This document shows positions 1-8,763 of a stretch of DNA of 19,966 nt, in pieces. Below the pieces are notes generated by a model. That model worked only from the letters and a program-made list of their open reading frames with translations, had not been told where the DNA came from and did not search any database. The first letter of the stretch is position 1; every line of letters starts with the position of its first letter. The stretch covers positions 1 through 19,966 of the forward strand of contig DATBMY010000030.1 in assembly GCA_036554605.1 (NCBI GenBank), given 5' to 3'. The translations under genes and the position numbers were made by a program. This stretch comes from DATBMY01 sp036554605. Lineage in GTDB: Bacteria > Acidobacteriota > Blastocatellia > UBA7656.

Positions 1-2
1 CA

Positions 3-863
3 CGCGATTTTCAGGTCATTCTTCAAAAGCCTATGTGGTTCGATGAGAAGTGGAAAAACTCGGACTCAACGGAGGCCGTCGGATGGCTGCTCAGCCGTGG
101 AACGACCGCTCCGGCCATAGTGCTGAGCCATAGTTACGGCGGCAATCGCTCCGAGCTATTAACGCTCTCCTTCGAGCTATGGAAGGCTGGCTATCATGTG
201 CTGGTCTATGACCTGCGCGGGCATGGCGAGAGCCCCGTCAAATGGTCGGGCCTCGGCGCGTACGAAGTCGACGACCTGTTGTCGGCCATCAGGTTTCTCA
301 AGAACAGAAAGACCGAAGCCGGTCAGGAGATTCTCGACGGCCGAGTTGGTCTTTACGGCGTGGGGCTCGGCGGCTACATCTCACTGGTCGCCTCGAAGCA
401 GGACCCGCATATAAAATCCGTGGCGGTCGATTCGCCCTACACCGACGTTGCTCAGTTCATCAACCACCGGCTGAAGATTATGATCGGCAACGATAGCTCG
501 CTTGCCAACAACTTCGTGGATTCGAGCTGGACTAAAGGCTCGATGGAACTGGCCACGCAGCTTTATCTCATGAGGCGGCAGGATATGGCTCCGGCGACCG
601 AGGCGGTCTCAACTGGCGCCGAGCGCCGCTTTATGTTTCTGACCAGACCCGGAGCGGGCGTCTATGAGAGCATGTCGCGCGACCTGCACATGGTTGCTAA
701 AGAGCCCAAGCAGTTTCTCGAGGTAGAGCATTCGCGCCTGGAACGATTGTATGACAAGGCGTCGGCTGATTACGATTCGCACATCGTCGAGTTCTTCAAG
801 CAATCGCTGCCGATCACAAACGATAAGCAAAACGACAAGCCCGGCCAGATGGCGAAGAAATAA
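3..863 (+). CDS. alpha/beta-hydrolase-fold protein, 5' end outside window; nucleophile Ser replaced by Gly
   Basis: The reading frame is open from base 3. The first Met (base 33) has no ribosome binding site, so the true start is probably upstream and the gene is partial. Residues are counted from that Met. The hydrolase core is clear: an oxyanion-type loop HSYGGNR (33-39), then VYDLRGHGES (58-67), an elbow LYGVGLGGY (107-115), the strand VAVDSPYTD, and a late VEHSRLERLYD (231-241) supplying the His, followed by the usual C-terminal helix ending in FF. In active family members the elbow reads G-x-S-x-G. Here residue 111 is Gly (codon GGG at 363-365), so the usual catalytic Ser is missing while the acid and His regions remain. 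It may be a non-catalytic binding protein. Its substrate cannot be told. It ends 13 bp from the convergent glycosyltransferase gene with no terminator hairpin between. Confidence 0.8.
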   Translation, partial: RDFQVILQKPMWFDEKWKNSDSTEAVGWLLSRGTTAPAIVLSHSYGGNRSELLTLSFELWKAGYHVLVYDLRGHGESPVKWSGLGAYEVDDLLSAIRFLKNRKTEAGQEILDGRVGLYGVGLGGYISLVASKQDPHIKSVAVDSPYTDVAQFINHRLKIMIGNDSSLANNFVDSSWTKGSMELATQLYLMRRQDMAPATEAVSTGAERRFMFLTRPGAGVYESMSRDLHMVAKEPKQFLEVEHSRLERLYDKASADYDSHIVEFFKQSLPITNDKQNDKPGQMAKK

Positions 864-876
864 GAGCGGTCCGAAG

Positions 877-2538
877 TCAGAAATTGCTGCCGGCGTTGAT
901 TTCGGACTTGAGAGATACGCGAAACGCGAGAGCCGTGCCCTGCTGTCCGATATATTCCAAAGCAAATCTTGGATCATCGCGAAGCCCGTGTTCAAAGTTC
1001 TTGACCGTGATGACGATCAAACTGCGCTCCGTCGTAAGCAGCTCCGCCAGGATATCTTCCTTGAGTGCATTGAGGACCGTCCCTTCGCCCACACCGCAAA
1101 CCACGCGCCCTTTCGCGTAAAAGACCGGCGCGAACTCCTTCTTCACAAAGAACGTGATGCGCTCGCCCGGCCTGAGCTCATCATACGCCCTGAGCGAAAG
1201 CGTCTTCAGGCTGACCTCATCATTGAGGGATGGGAATAGTATCATTACGCTCCCGGCAGCTATGCTGATCACCACCGAGATAGCGCCGGGCACGAGCATA
1301 TGGATTCGCTTTTTTATGATGGCCGCGATGGTGATAGCGGCGACCGCAAAAGGAAGGACATATATAGGCGCGTCGAATATTTCCGGCCCCGCAAGTTTCC
1401 GGCGCATGTATATGAAGAAGGCGACGCCGAGGCCGAGCAGCAGTCCGGCCGTCAGATAAGCCGCCACTTTCACGCTTCGAGCTTTGACCTCCTCCCATAG
1501 CGACGACACTTCCCTGCCCAGAATAACCGCGAGCGCGGGGAATATGAGAAGCACGTAGCCGGGCAGCTTCGATTCCGATAGCGAGAAGAAGACCACCGGC
1601 ACCACAGCCCAGATCCAGCAAAAGATTAAGAGTGAATCCTCTTTGCTCGCGCGCGCTTTGAGCCTTCGAGCTCTTGCCACAGCCGGTATTAGAAAGAAGC
1701 TCCAGGGCAGAAGGCCGGCTATTGCCACGAACGGGAAAAAGTATACCGGCTGCGGATGACCGAATACGTCCGCGATGTATCGCCGGAAATGATGCTGTAT
1801 GAAGAACTCGTCTATGAAACGCCATCCGTGCTTCAGCGTGACCGGCAGGTACCAGAGCGAAGCGACGGCGATAAACGCCAAACCGGCCACCAGAGCCGCT
1901 TTCCAGCCAACCCCTTTCAGGTTGCGCGTAAAAAATAGCTGGAGCCCTATCACGACGACCACGAAGACTAGCGAGGGCAGCCCCTTCGCAAGCATCGCCG
2001 CTCCGGTAGCCGCGCCGCATATCGACCAGTAATAGAGACGGTATGACGTGGCGTTTAAGGCCAGATAGCCCGCCAGTAGCGCTATGGTCATCGCGACCGC
2101 GAATACCATATCGGTCACCGCCGCGCGCGCGTAGGATATAAAGATGCCGCTCGTCGCAAGCACCAGCGCCGCCAGAACCGCCGCCCGCGCCGAAAGGGTT
2201 CTTCTCGCGACGAAATAAATAGCAAGGACCGCGGCCGTAGCGGAAAGGGCCGAAGGGAACCGGGCGGCGAATTCCCCGACGCCGAACAGGTAGTAAGACG
2301 CGGCCGCCATCCAGTAAAGCAGCACCGGCTTCTCAAACCATAAACACCCGCAGAGCGTCGTCGTAACGAAATTGCCGGAAGCGTACATCTCGCGAGCCAC
2401 TTCCGCATAACGTGGCTCGTCGGGCCCCGTGAGGGCAAGGTTGCCCAGGCCGAAAAAGAATGTGAACGTGACGGCGAGTGCGATTGCAGTCAGGTCGCGC
2501 AGGGTCTGCTTGGCAGCCGGTTTTGCATCAACTATCAT
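877..2538 (-). CDS. ArnT/PMT-type (GT39/GT83-like) membrane glycosyltransferase
   Basis: This is a polytopic membrane protein with more than ten hydrophobic segments. The first luminal loop carries GPDEPRYAEVAREM (residues 38-51 from the ATG), the Asp/Glu catalytic motif of dolichyl- or undecaprenyl-phosphate-sugar-dependent transferases. Further family signatures are FEKPVLLYWM, HHFRRYI followed by HPQPVYFFPF, and LSESKLPGYVLLIFP before the last membrane block. About 553 residues is normal for ArnT-like proteins. Such enzymes move a sugar from a polyprenyl-phosphate carrier to lipid A, lipids or proteins on the outer face of the inner membrane; the acceptor here is unknown. The ATG at 2538 was chosen. 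A TTG at 2577 would add 13 residues, but neither start has a good Shine-Dalgarno sequence. The gene is divergent from the oxidoreductase at 2655, with 116 bp between them. It is not part of a visible arn operon, so arnT is not claimed. Confidence 0.88.
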   Translation of the reverse strand: MIVDAKPAAKQTLRDLTAIALAVTFTFFFGLGNLALTGPDEPRYAEVAREMYASGNFVTTTLCGCLWFEKPVLLYWMAAASYYLFGVGEFAARFPSALSATAAVLAIYFVARRTLSARAAVLAALVLATSGIFISYARAAVTDMVFAVAMTIALLAGYLALNATSYRLYYWSICGAATGAAMLAKGLPSLVFVVVVIGLQLFFTRNLKGVGWKAALVAGLAFIAVASLWYLPVTLKHGWRFIDEFFIQHHFRRYIADVFGHPQPVYFFPFVAIAGLLPWSFFLIPAVARARRLKARASKEDSLLIFCWIWAVVPVVFFSLSESKLPGYVLLIFPALAVILGREVSSLWEEVKARSVKVAAYLTAGLLLGLGVAFFIYMRRKLAGPEIFDAPIYVLPFAVAAITIAAIIKKRIHMLVPGAISVVISIAAGSVMILFPSLNDEVSLKTLSLRAYDELRPGERITFFVKKEFAPVFYAKGRVVCGVGEGTVLNALKEDILAELLTTERSLIVITVKNFEHGLRDDPRFALEYIGQQGTALAFRVSLKSEINAGSNF

Positions 2539-2654
2539 TCTTGCTTTGTCGGCGGATCTTATTCGGAGCGAATTCAAAAGCGTAAGTGTAGGGAGGTGGG
2601 CCCGGAAGGGTCAAGTCGCCCGGCGCGACGGAAAGGATTTCTGGTCAAAAGCAG

Positions 2655-3617
2655 ATGATTAAAGTCGGGGTGATCGGCGCCGGGCACTTCGGGCGCCAGC
2701 ACGCGCGCATTTATACGGAGATGGAGGATGCGCAACTCGTCGCAATAGTGGATGTCGAGGAGTCGAGCGGCCGCCCGGTGGCAGAGGCATGCGGCGCGGA
2801 GTTTTTCCCAGATCACCGGCAGCTAATTGGCCGGGTTGACGCCGTCAGCCTCGCCGCGCCGACCCTGCATCACTGTTTGCTGGCATGCGACCTGCTGAGC
2901 CAGGGCATATCGGTGCTGGTGGAAAAGCCCATGGCCTCGACGATAGAAGAGGCCGACCGGATGATTGCGGCGGCGGCGATGTCGAGCGCAGTATTGCAGG
3001 TCGGTCATCTCGAACGTTTCAACCCCGCCGTCACCGCCGCAAAACAGATTGCGACAACACCTCGTTTTTTCGAGGCGCATCGACTGAGCGTCTTCACGCC
3101 GCGAAGCCTTGACGTCGATGTCGTGATGGACTTGATGATACACGACATCGACGTAGTTCTGTCGCTGGTCGGAAGCGATGTGGCCGAAGTGCGCGCGGCC
3201 GGAGTGCCGGTCCTGACGCCGATGGTCGACATTGCGAACGCGCGGATCGAGTTTCAAAACGGCGCCGTCGCCAATCTCACCGCGAGCCGGGTATCGGGCG
3301 AGCGCACCCGCAAGCTGCGTTTCTTTCAGCCGCGCGAATACATCTCTATAGATTATTCGGCCCAGGAAGCGAGCATGGTTTCGGTGAATCCCGCCGAGGG
3401 AGGCAGGCCACAGTTTGAAGCGCGGCTGTTGCGGGTCGAGCGGGCCGAGCCTCTGCGACTTGAGATAGAAGCATTCTTGAGATCGGTCGCGGGCGAGCCA
3501 ATCGTTGTAAGCGGCCTTGAAGGACGCAGAGCGCTTGAGGTCGCGGTCGAGATAAATAACCAGATACGAGAACACGCTCTGCGCGCCGGGGTCAACTTCC
3601 CCGCCCGAGCAGATTAA
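2655..3617 (+). CDS. Gfo/Idh/MocA-family NAD(P)-dependent sugar oxidoreductase
   Basis: The N-terminal Rossmann fold begins at once with VGVIGAGHFGRQHARIY (4-20), the GxGxxG-type dinucleotide site. VLVEKPMA (87-94) carries the family's EKP motif. The C-terminal substrate domain shows GHLERFNPA (117-125) and DLMIHDID (159-166), whose Asp and His correspond to the catalytic region of the family. Length (320 aa) is typical. The HLERFNPA and DLMIHDID block resembles the GnnA-like members that oxidise the 3-OH of UDP-GlcNAc before amination for amide-linked lipid A, and relatives found near lpx genes. No lpx or aminotransferase partner is adjacent, so that role is inference. Only 21 bp separate it from the peptidase gene, so the two are probably co-transcribed. 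A weak AAAGGA lies about 17 bp before the ATG. Confidence 0.88.
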   Translation: MIKVGVIGAGHFGRQHARIYTEMEDAQLVAIVDVEESSGRPVAEACGAEFFPDHRQLIGRVDAVSLAAPTLHHCLLACDLLSQGISVLVEKPMASTIEEADRMIAAAAMSSAVLQVGHLERFNPAVTAAKQIATTPRFFEAHRLSVFTPRSLDVDVVMDLMIHDIDVVLSLVGSDVAEVRAAGVPVLTPMVDIANARIEFQNGAVANLTASRVSGERTRKLRFFQPREYISIDYSAQEASMVSVNPAEGGRPQFEARLLRVERAEPLRLEIEAFLRSVAGEPIVVSGLEGRRALEVAVEINNQIREHALRAGVNFPARAD

Positions 3618-3638
3618 ATATCTTTTATTGGAGAAGCG

Positions 3639-5432
<1,794 letters not shown>

Positions 5433-5480
5433 GGGCAAGTTGCGCTCATAACAGACGCGTTATCGCGCGAAGCACGATCC

Positions 5481-5511
5481 GGGCAGGGACGAGCCCTGCC
5501 CTACATTTTAT
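5481..5511 (+). terminator. GC-rich perfect hairpin after the M61 gene, possible terminator or REP-like palindrome
   Basis: GGGCAGGG (5481-5488), a 5-nt loop ACGAG, then CCCTGCCC (5494-5501) form a perfect 8-bp stem followed on the plus strand by TACATTTTATC. The site lies between the convergent ends of the M61 gene (5432) and the RNase gene (5524), where a terminator is expected. The T-stretch is interrupted, and on the minus strand no T-run follows, so it would act mainly for the plus strand. The same palindrome type occurs as a dispersed REP-like element in several GC-rich phyla, which is an alternative reading. Confidence 0.5.
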
Positions 5512-5523
5512 CGCGGCGGAAAT

Positions 5524-8349
5524 TTATGTCATGGCGAAGTCGAACTGCTCCTGGTGCAGGATCGGGTCGGGCTCGATTGTCACGGGCGTGCCGAAATATG
5601 CCTCGATCTCTTCGAGCACCGCGCGCTCGGTTGATCGCAGAGCTTCGGCGACATGCAGCGATACTCTCAGCATCACCTCTTCGCTCCCGGTCATCTCCTT
5701 CGACATTCCTTTGGCCTGCTCAAGTATCTCGAAACAGACCGTCTGCGCCGACTTGACCATCCCCGCGCCCTGGCAGTAGGGACAGGGTGAACAGAGCGTG
5801 CGCTCGAGCGATTGCTTTACGCGCTTTCGCGTTATGGCCACGAGCCCGAAATCATTGATCGATAGAATCTTCGACGGCGCACGGTCGGTCGTCAGTTCCT
5901 GTTGGAGCGCGGTCATCACCTTCTGGCGATTCTTTCGTTCCTCCATATCTATGAAGTCAATTACGATTATCCCGCCTAGATCACGCAGCCTGACCTGCCG
6001 CACTATCTCTTTGGCCGCCTCGAGATTCGTCTTCGTTATGGTGTCTTCGAGCTTGTCGGATTTGCCGACGAATTTCCCCGTATTAACGTCAATGGCGACG
6101 AGAGCCTCGGTCTGATTGATAACGATGTAGCCACCGCTCTTAAGCCATACGCGCGGGCGGACCGCCTTATCGATCTCGGGCTGCACGCCGTACTTTTCGA
6201 GTATAGGCTGGCTGCCGGTGTAAAGCTTTACGCGCTTGACCAGCTTTGGCTGTATGCGATTTACAAACTCGACTATGCGAGCGTACTCGACCTCGTGATC
6301 AAGCCGTATGGCGGTGAACTCTTCGGAGAGCTGGTCGCGCAGTATTCGCTGGACCAGATCGAGGTCGCGATGCACCATCGCCGGCGCTTTCATTCGCTCG
6401 CCTTTTTTCTTTACGTCAGCCCATGTGCGAAGCAGGTAGCGCATGTCGTCCTGAAGCTCCTGCTCTGTATGACCCGCGCAAGCTGTCCGCGCTATGAAGC
6501 CGCCGGTCCCGCACTCGCGTTCGCGAAGCGCGCTGACGATTCGCTTAAGACGCACTCGCTCCATCTCGTTTGGTATCTTGCGCGACACGCCGACGTGATT
6601 GACGGTCGGCATATAGACCAGGTACCGGCCGGGCAGTGCGATGTGTGACGTTATGCGCGCTCCCTTCTTCGCAATCGGCTCTTTCGCTATCTGGACTAAG
6701 ATCTCCTGGCCTTCGTGCAACAGCTCGCTTATGGTAGGCGGCCCTCCGCGCTGCGGGCGTCTGGCTGGAGTAAAGGCGCGGCGCGGCGTGTCTGCTCCGT
6801 TTCCTTCGCCTTCCTCTGGCGCGGCTGCCGCGGCCTGCGGGGCGGGCTTGCCCTCCTCTTGCGCGGGAGCCGGTTGCCCCGAGGGAGGACCGGCGGGCCG
6901 GCGGCGACGGCCGCGCCCGCCACGGCGTATAGCAAAATCGGCGCGCGCGCCGCGGTCGCGAATCTCGGCTTCGGCATCCTCTTCAGCGCCGGCGGAGGGC
7001 TCTTCGGACTGACCGGCCGCCGTGTATTCGTTTTGGGCCTCGCTTAACTGCTTTTCCGATTGGGCCGCTTCGCCTTGCCGGTCTTCTTCTAAATCTCCGC
7101 CCGGCCCGGCGCTCGATAATGCTTCGGGAATAAATTCCGAAATATGGCGAAACGATGATGCGGCCTCTTCGCCGCTCTCGCTTGCTTCAGCCGGAATGGT
7201 CTCGGAGATCTCGCCGCGCTCTTCGACGAGGGCTTCGGCCGCCTCGTCGCTCACCCTCTCGAACCCGGCGCCTCCCGCAAGCTGCGACCGGAAGCTTCCC
7301 ACGCGCCATTCCGGTTCCGGCTCCGTATGAACGGGCGATGTCCTGTATTCAGCCTCGTGTACCTGCTCGATGATCTTTTCCTGCACAATGGCGTCCTTTA
7401 TAAGCTCGCCGATTTCTTGTTGCAGGTCTTCATCGGTCACGCGCTCGAAATGCGCCGCGCTCATTGCTTCAGCGCTCTGCGACACATCGGCTGAAGTCTC
7501 GCCACGCCTGCGCCCTTTCTTCGCGGGCGCCTTTGCCGCGCCTTTACCCTTTGCAGATTTCGCCGCGGCGGGCTCTTTCTCTTTACTCTTTGCCCCACGC
7601 TTTTTCGAAGCGGTTGTGGTTTCTTCTGCTTCAGCCGCGGCAGGTTTCTTTCGGCCACGTCGCCGGGGTTTTTCCGTAGCTGCTTCTTCGGCCTCAACGG
7701 CTACCTGCTCGGCCGGCGACGCAACCTGGGCCGTCGCCCCTTTCTGCATTTCGCCCGGCCCTTTAAGATCCTCGTCCCTCACCGCCTCGAATTGATCATC
7801 CGTGATTCGCTCGGTGAGAAACTCCTCGATTGGCGCGACCCTGGCCTCGGCCGGCTGATCCAGGGATTCGACCGGCTCTTCGTCGGGCACAGGAGGCGGG
7901 ATCACGCTTTCATCCGCGATCTCGGCCAGTTGCTCGACCGCGTCCTCGATCCTTACGGGCCGTTCGGGAGCGCGCTCCGTAGCGGGCGCGGCGGCAGGCT
8001 GGGAGGATGCGGCGGGCGCGGGCCTGGGATGCTCGGGGCGCCTCGGCCTTGTCTCCGGTCGCGAGGGCTTCGCTTCTTCCGCCGGTTCGCGGAAATCGAT
8101 CTCCTCCTCATCCTCCATGAACTCTGTGAAGTCGGAGACGTACAGGAACGCATCGCGGTCGAGTCCTATGTCGACAAAGGCGGATTGCATACCGGGCAGC
8201 ACTTTCATTACGCGGCCCTTATACAGGTTTCCGACCACGCCTTGATTCTCATCCCGCCTCTCGACGTAAAATTCGGTCACTACACCGTCTTCGAGAATCG
8301 CTACTTTTTTCTCATGTACATTCGCGCTAATAATCAGTTCTTTCGCCAT
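5524..8349 (-). CDS. rne/rng: RNase E/G family endoribonuclease with a large disordered insert in the S1 domain
   Basis: This enzyme cleaves single-stranded RNA in mRNA turnover and rRNA processing. The N-terminus (1-35) starts the family fold. The S1 domain begins at GVVGNLYKGRVMKVLPGMQSAF, is interrupted after FLYVSDFTEF (68-77), and resumes only at about 540 (LLHEGQEILVQIAKEPIAKKG). The 5'-sensor/RNase H-like part follows: SRKIPN, GFIARTACAG, then the DNase I-like catalytic core with VAIDVNTGKF and IVIDFIDME. Asp753 and Asp798 match the Mg-binding pair of E. coli RNase E (D303/D346). CPYC (856-859) is the zinc-link motif. The protein ends soon after, with no RNase E-type C-terminal tail. 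At 941 aa it is about twice RNase G size because of the insert. The ATG is preceded by AGGAG 4 bp away. The gene lies downstream of the radical SAM gene but after a 414-bp gap, so it likely has its own promoter. Confidence 0.95.
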   Translation of the reverse strand: MAKELIISANVHEKKVAILEDGVVTEFYVERRDENQGVVGNLYKGRVMKVLPGMQSAFVDIGLDRDAFLYVSDFTEFMEDEEEIDFREPAEEAKPSRPETRPRRPEHPRPAPAASSQPAAAPATERAPERPVRIEDAVEQLAEIADESVIPPPVPDEEPVESLDQPAEARVAPIEEFLTERITDDQFEAVRDEDLKGPGEMQKGATAQVASPAEQVAVEAEEAATEKPRRRGRKKPAAAEAEETTTASKKRGAKSKEKEPAAAKSAKGKGAAKAPAKKGRRRGETSADVSQSAEAMSAAHFERVTDEDLQQEIGELIKDAIVQEKIIEQVHEAEYRTSPVHTEPEPEWRVGSFRSQLAGGAGFERVSDEAAEALVEERGEISETIPAEASESGEEAASSFRHISEFIPEALSSAGPGGDLEEDRQGEAAQSEKQLSEAQNEYTAAGQSEEPSAGAEEDAEAEIRDRGARADFAIRRGGRGRRRRPAGPPSGQPAPAQEEGKPAPQAAAAAPEEGEGNGADTPRRAFTPARRPQRGGPPTISELLHEGQEILVQIAKEPIAKKGARITSHIALPGRYLVYMPTVNHVGVSRKIPNEMERVRLKRIVSALRERECGTGGFIARTACAGHTEQELQDDMRYLLRTWADVKKKGERMKAPAMVHRDLDLVQRILRDQLSEEFTAIRLDHEVEYARIVEFVNRIQPKLVKRVKLYTGSQPILEKYGVQPEIDKAVRPRVWLKSGGYIVINQTEALVAIDVNTGKFVGKSDKLEDTITKTNLEAAKEIVRQVRLRDLGGIIVIDFIDMEERKNRQKVMTALQQELTTDRAPSKILSINDFGLVAITRKRVKQSLERTLCSPCPYCQGAGMVKSAQTVCFEILEQAKGMSKEMTGSEEVMLRVSLHVAEALRSTERAVLEEIEAYFGTPVTIEPDPILHQEQFDFAMT
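6739..8115 (-). other. coding segment for the approx. 460-residue low-complexity insert of the RNase, with three FExVxDE repeats
   Basis: Residues 79-537 of the RNase are rich in Glu, Ala, Pro, Lys and Arg and have no folded-domain look. Composition is blocky: acidic/Pro (79-170), a Lys/Ala/Arg histone-like block (228-283), acidic (285-465), then an Arg/Gly block RRGGRGRRRRP (476-485). Three copies of a short motif stand out: FEAVRDEDL (187-195, bases 7762-7791), FERVTDEDL (301-309, bases 7420-7449) and FERVSDEAA (363-371, bases 7234-7263). They look like short linear interaction motifs, while the basic blocks look RNA-binding. The function is inferred, not shown. Confidence 0.75.
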
Positions 8350-8353
8350 GAAC

Positions 8354-8358
8354 TCTCC
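8354..8358 (-). promoter_or_regulatory. Shine-Dalgarno sequence of the RNase gene
   Basis: AGGAG on the minus strand lies 4 bp before the ATG at 8349, the only good ribosome binding site near this start. It fixes the N-terminus MAKELIISAN, which matches the family's usual beginning. Confidence 0.75.
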
Positions 8359-8623
8359 TGATAAGGATTAGGCCGGCAGGCAGGCAAGAAAGGTGAGACG
8401 GGTTCAAAGACTCCAAACCCTGGCCCAGATCGCACAGTCGAAGGTGAGCGCATCAAGAACTCCTCATTTGAAACGAGGAGATTCAATTCAAGGCTGCACG
8501 CGCAAGAGCATCATCTGGCCCGGCCGGTTCCGCCCGGGAGCAATTGCAAAGCAAACGCGCGCTCTTGCCGGTCCGCTCACTGACTGCCGCGGCACGCCCG
8601 CCGTTCATTCTCTTGACCGCTCT

Positions 8624-8652
8624 GCTATAGCGGCTGGCGGGACGCTGTTCAA
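8624..8652 (-). promoter_or_regulatory. candidate sigma-70-type promoter for the RNase gene
   Basis: On the minus strand TTGAAC (8652-8647) and TATAGC (8629-8624) are separated by 17 bp, a -35/-10 pair with four of six consensus bases in each box. A start near 8616 would give a leader of about 265 nt. The -35 box overlaps one copy of the 9-bp direct repeat. The boxes are imperfect and the genome is GC-rich, so this is a moderate-confidence call. Confidence 0.35.
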
Positions 8653-8685
8653 ATCCTACCGTGCTGCTCGACAGCACAAATCCTA
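8650..8685. repeat. 9-bp direct repeats flanking a perfect 6-bp inverted repeat
   Basis: CAAATCCTA occurs at 8650-8658 and again at 8677-8685, 27 bp apart start to start. Between them GTGCTG (8661-8666), loop CTCGA, CAGCAC (8672-8677) form a perfect inverted repeat. On the minus strand this reads TAGGATTTG twice, the second copy running into the candidate -35 box. The arrangement suits an operator, but no T-run follows, so it is not a clear terminator for the radical SAM gene. Confidence 0.5.
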
Positions 8686-8763
8686 AAGTGAACTTCCGAA
8701 ATCTTTAATCTTAAACGGCCGCGCCCCAGACAGGGCCGGCGATCTCACTCTCTAAATCCAAAC

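Larger units (their letters stand above)
8350..8763. other. 414-bp intergenic region between the radical SAM gene and the RNase gene
   Basis: No convincing gene is seen here. Open frames of 97 (+) and 64 (-) codons lack good starts and family features. The region holds a candidate minus-strand promoter (8624-8652), a pair of 9-bp direct repeats flanking a perfect hairpin (8650-8685), nested inverted repeats (8590-8666) and a small inverted repeat CTCCTC/GAGGAG (8460-8480). The stretch from about 8616 to 8350 would be a 5' leader of about 265 nt for the RNase mRNA. RNase E of E. coli controls its own mRNA through a long structured leader, so a similar role is possible but is only inferred. Confidence 0.5.

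Noticed and set aside
8460..8480. CTCCTC-9 nt-GAGGAG inverted repeat considered as a terminator
   Set aside because: Short stem and no T-run on either strand; at most a leader hairpin.
8590..8667. A tRNA-Ser(GCT)-like reading: 7-bp acceptor-like stem, hairpin CCGCT-CTGCTAT-AGCGG and GTTCAAATC at the right distances
   Set aside because: The T stem (CGCTG against CCTAC) and D stem do not pair, positions 8-9 are CC, there is no D-loop GG and no long variable arm expected for tRNA-Ser. Not called as a tRNA gene.
8661..8677. GTGCTG/CAGCAC hairpin considered as the terminator of the radical SAM gene
   Set aside because: No T-rich tail on the minus strand and it lies about 90 nt past the stop codon.
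8393..8686. 97-codon plus-strand open frame in the region upstream of the RNase gene
   Set aside because: No Shine-Dalgarno sequence, irregular composition, crosses the repeats and candidate promoter, no recognisable family.
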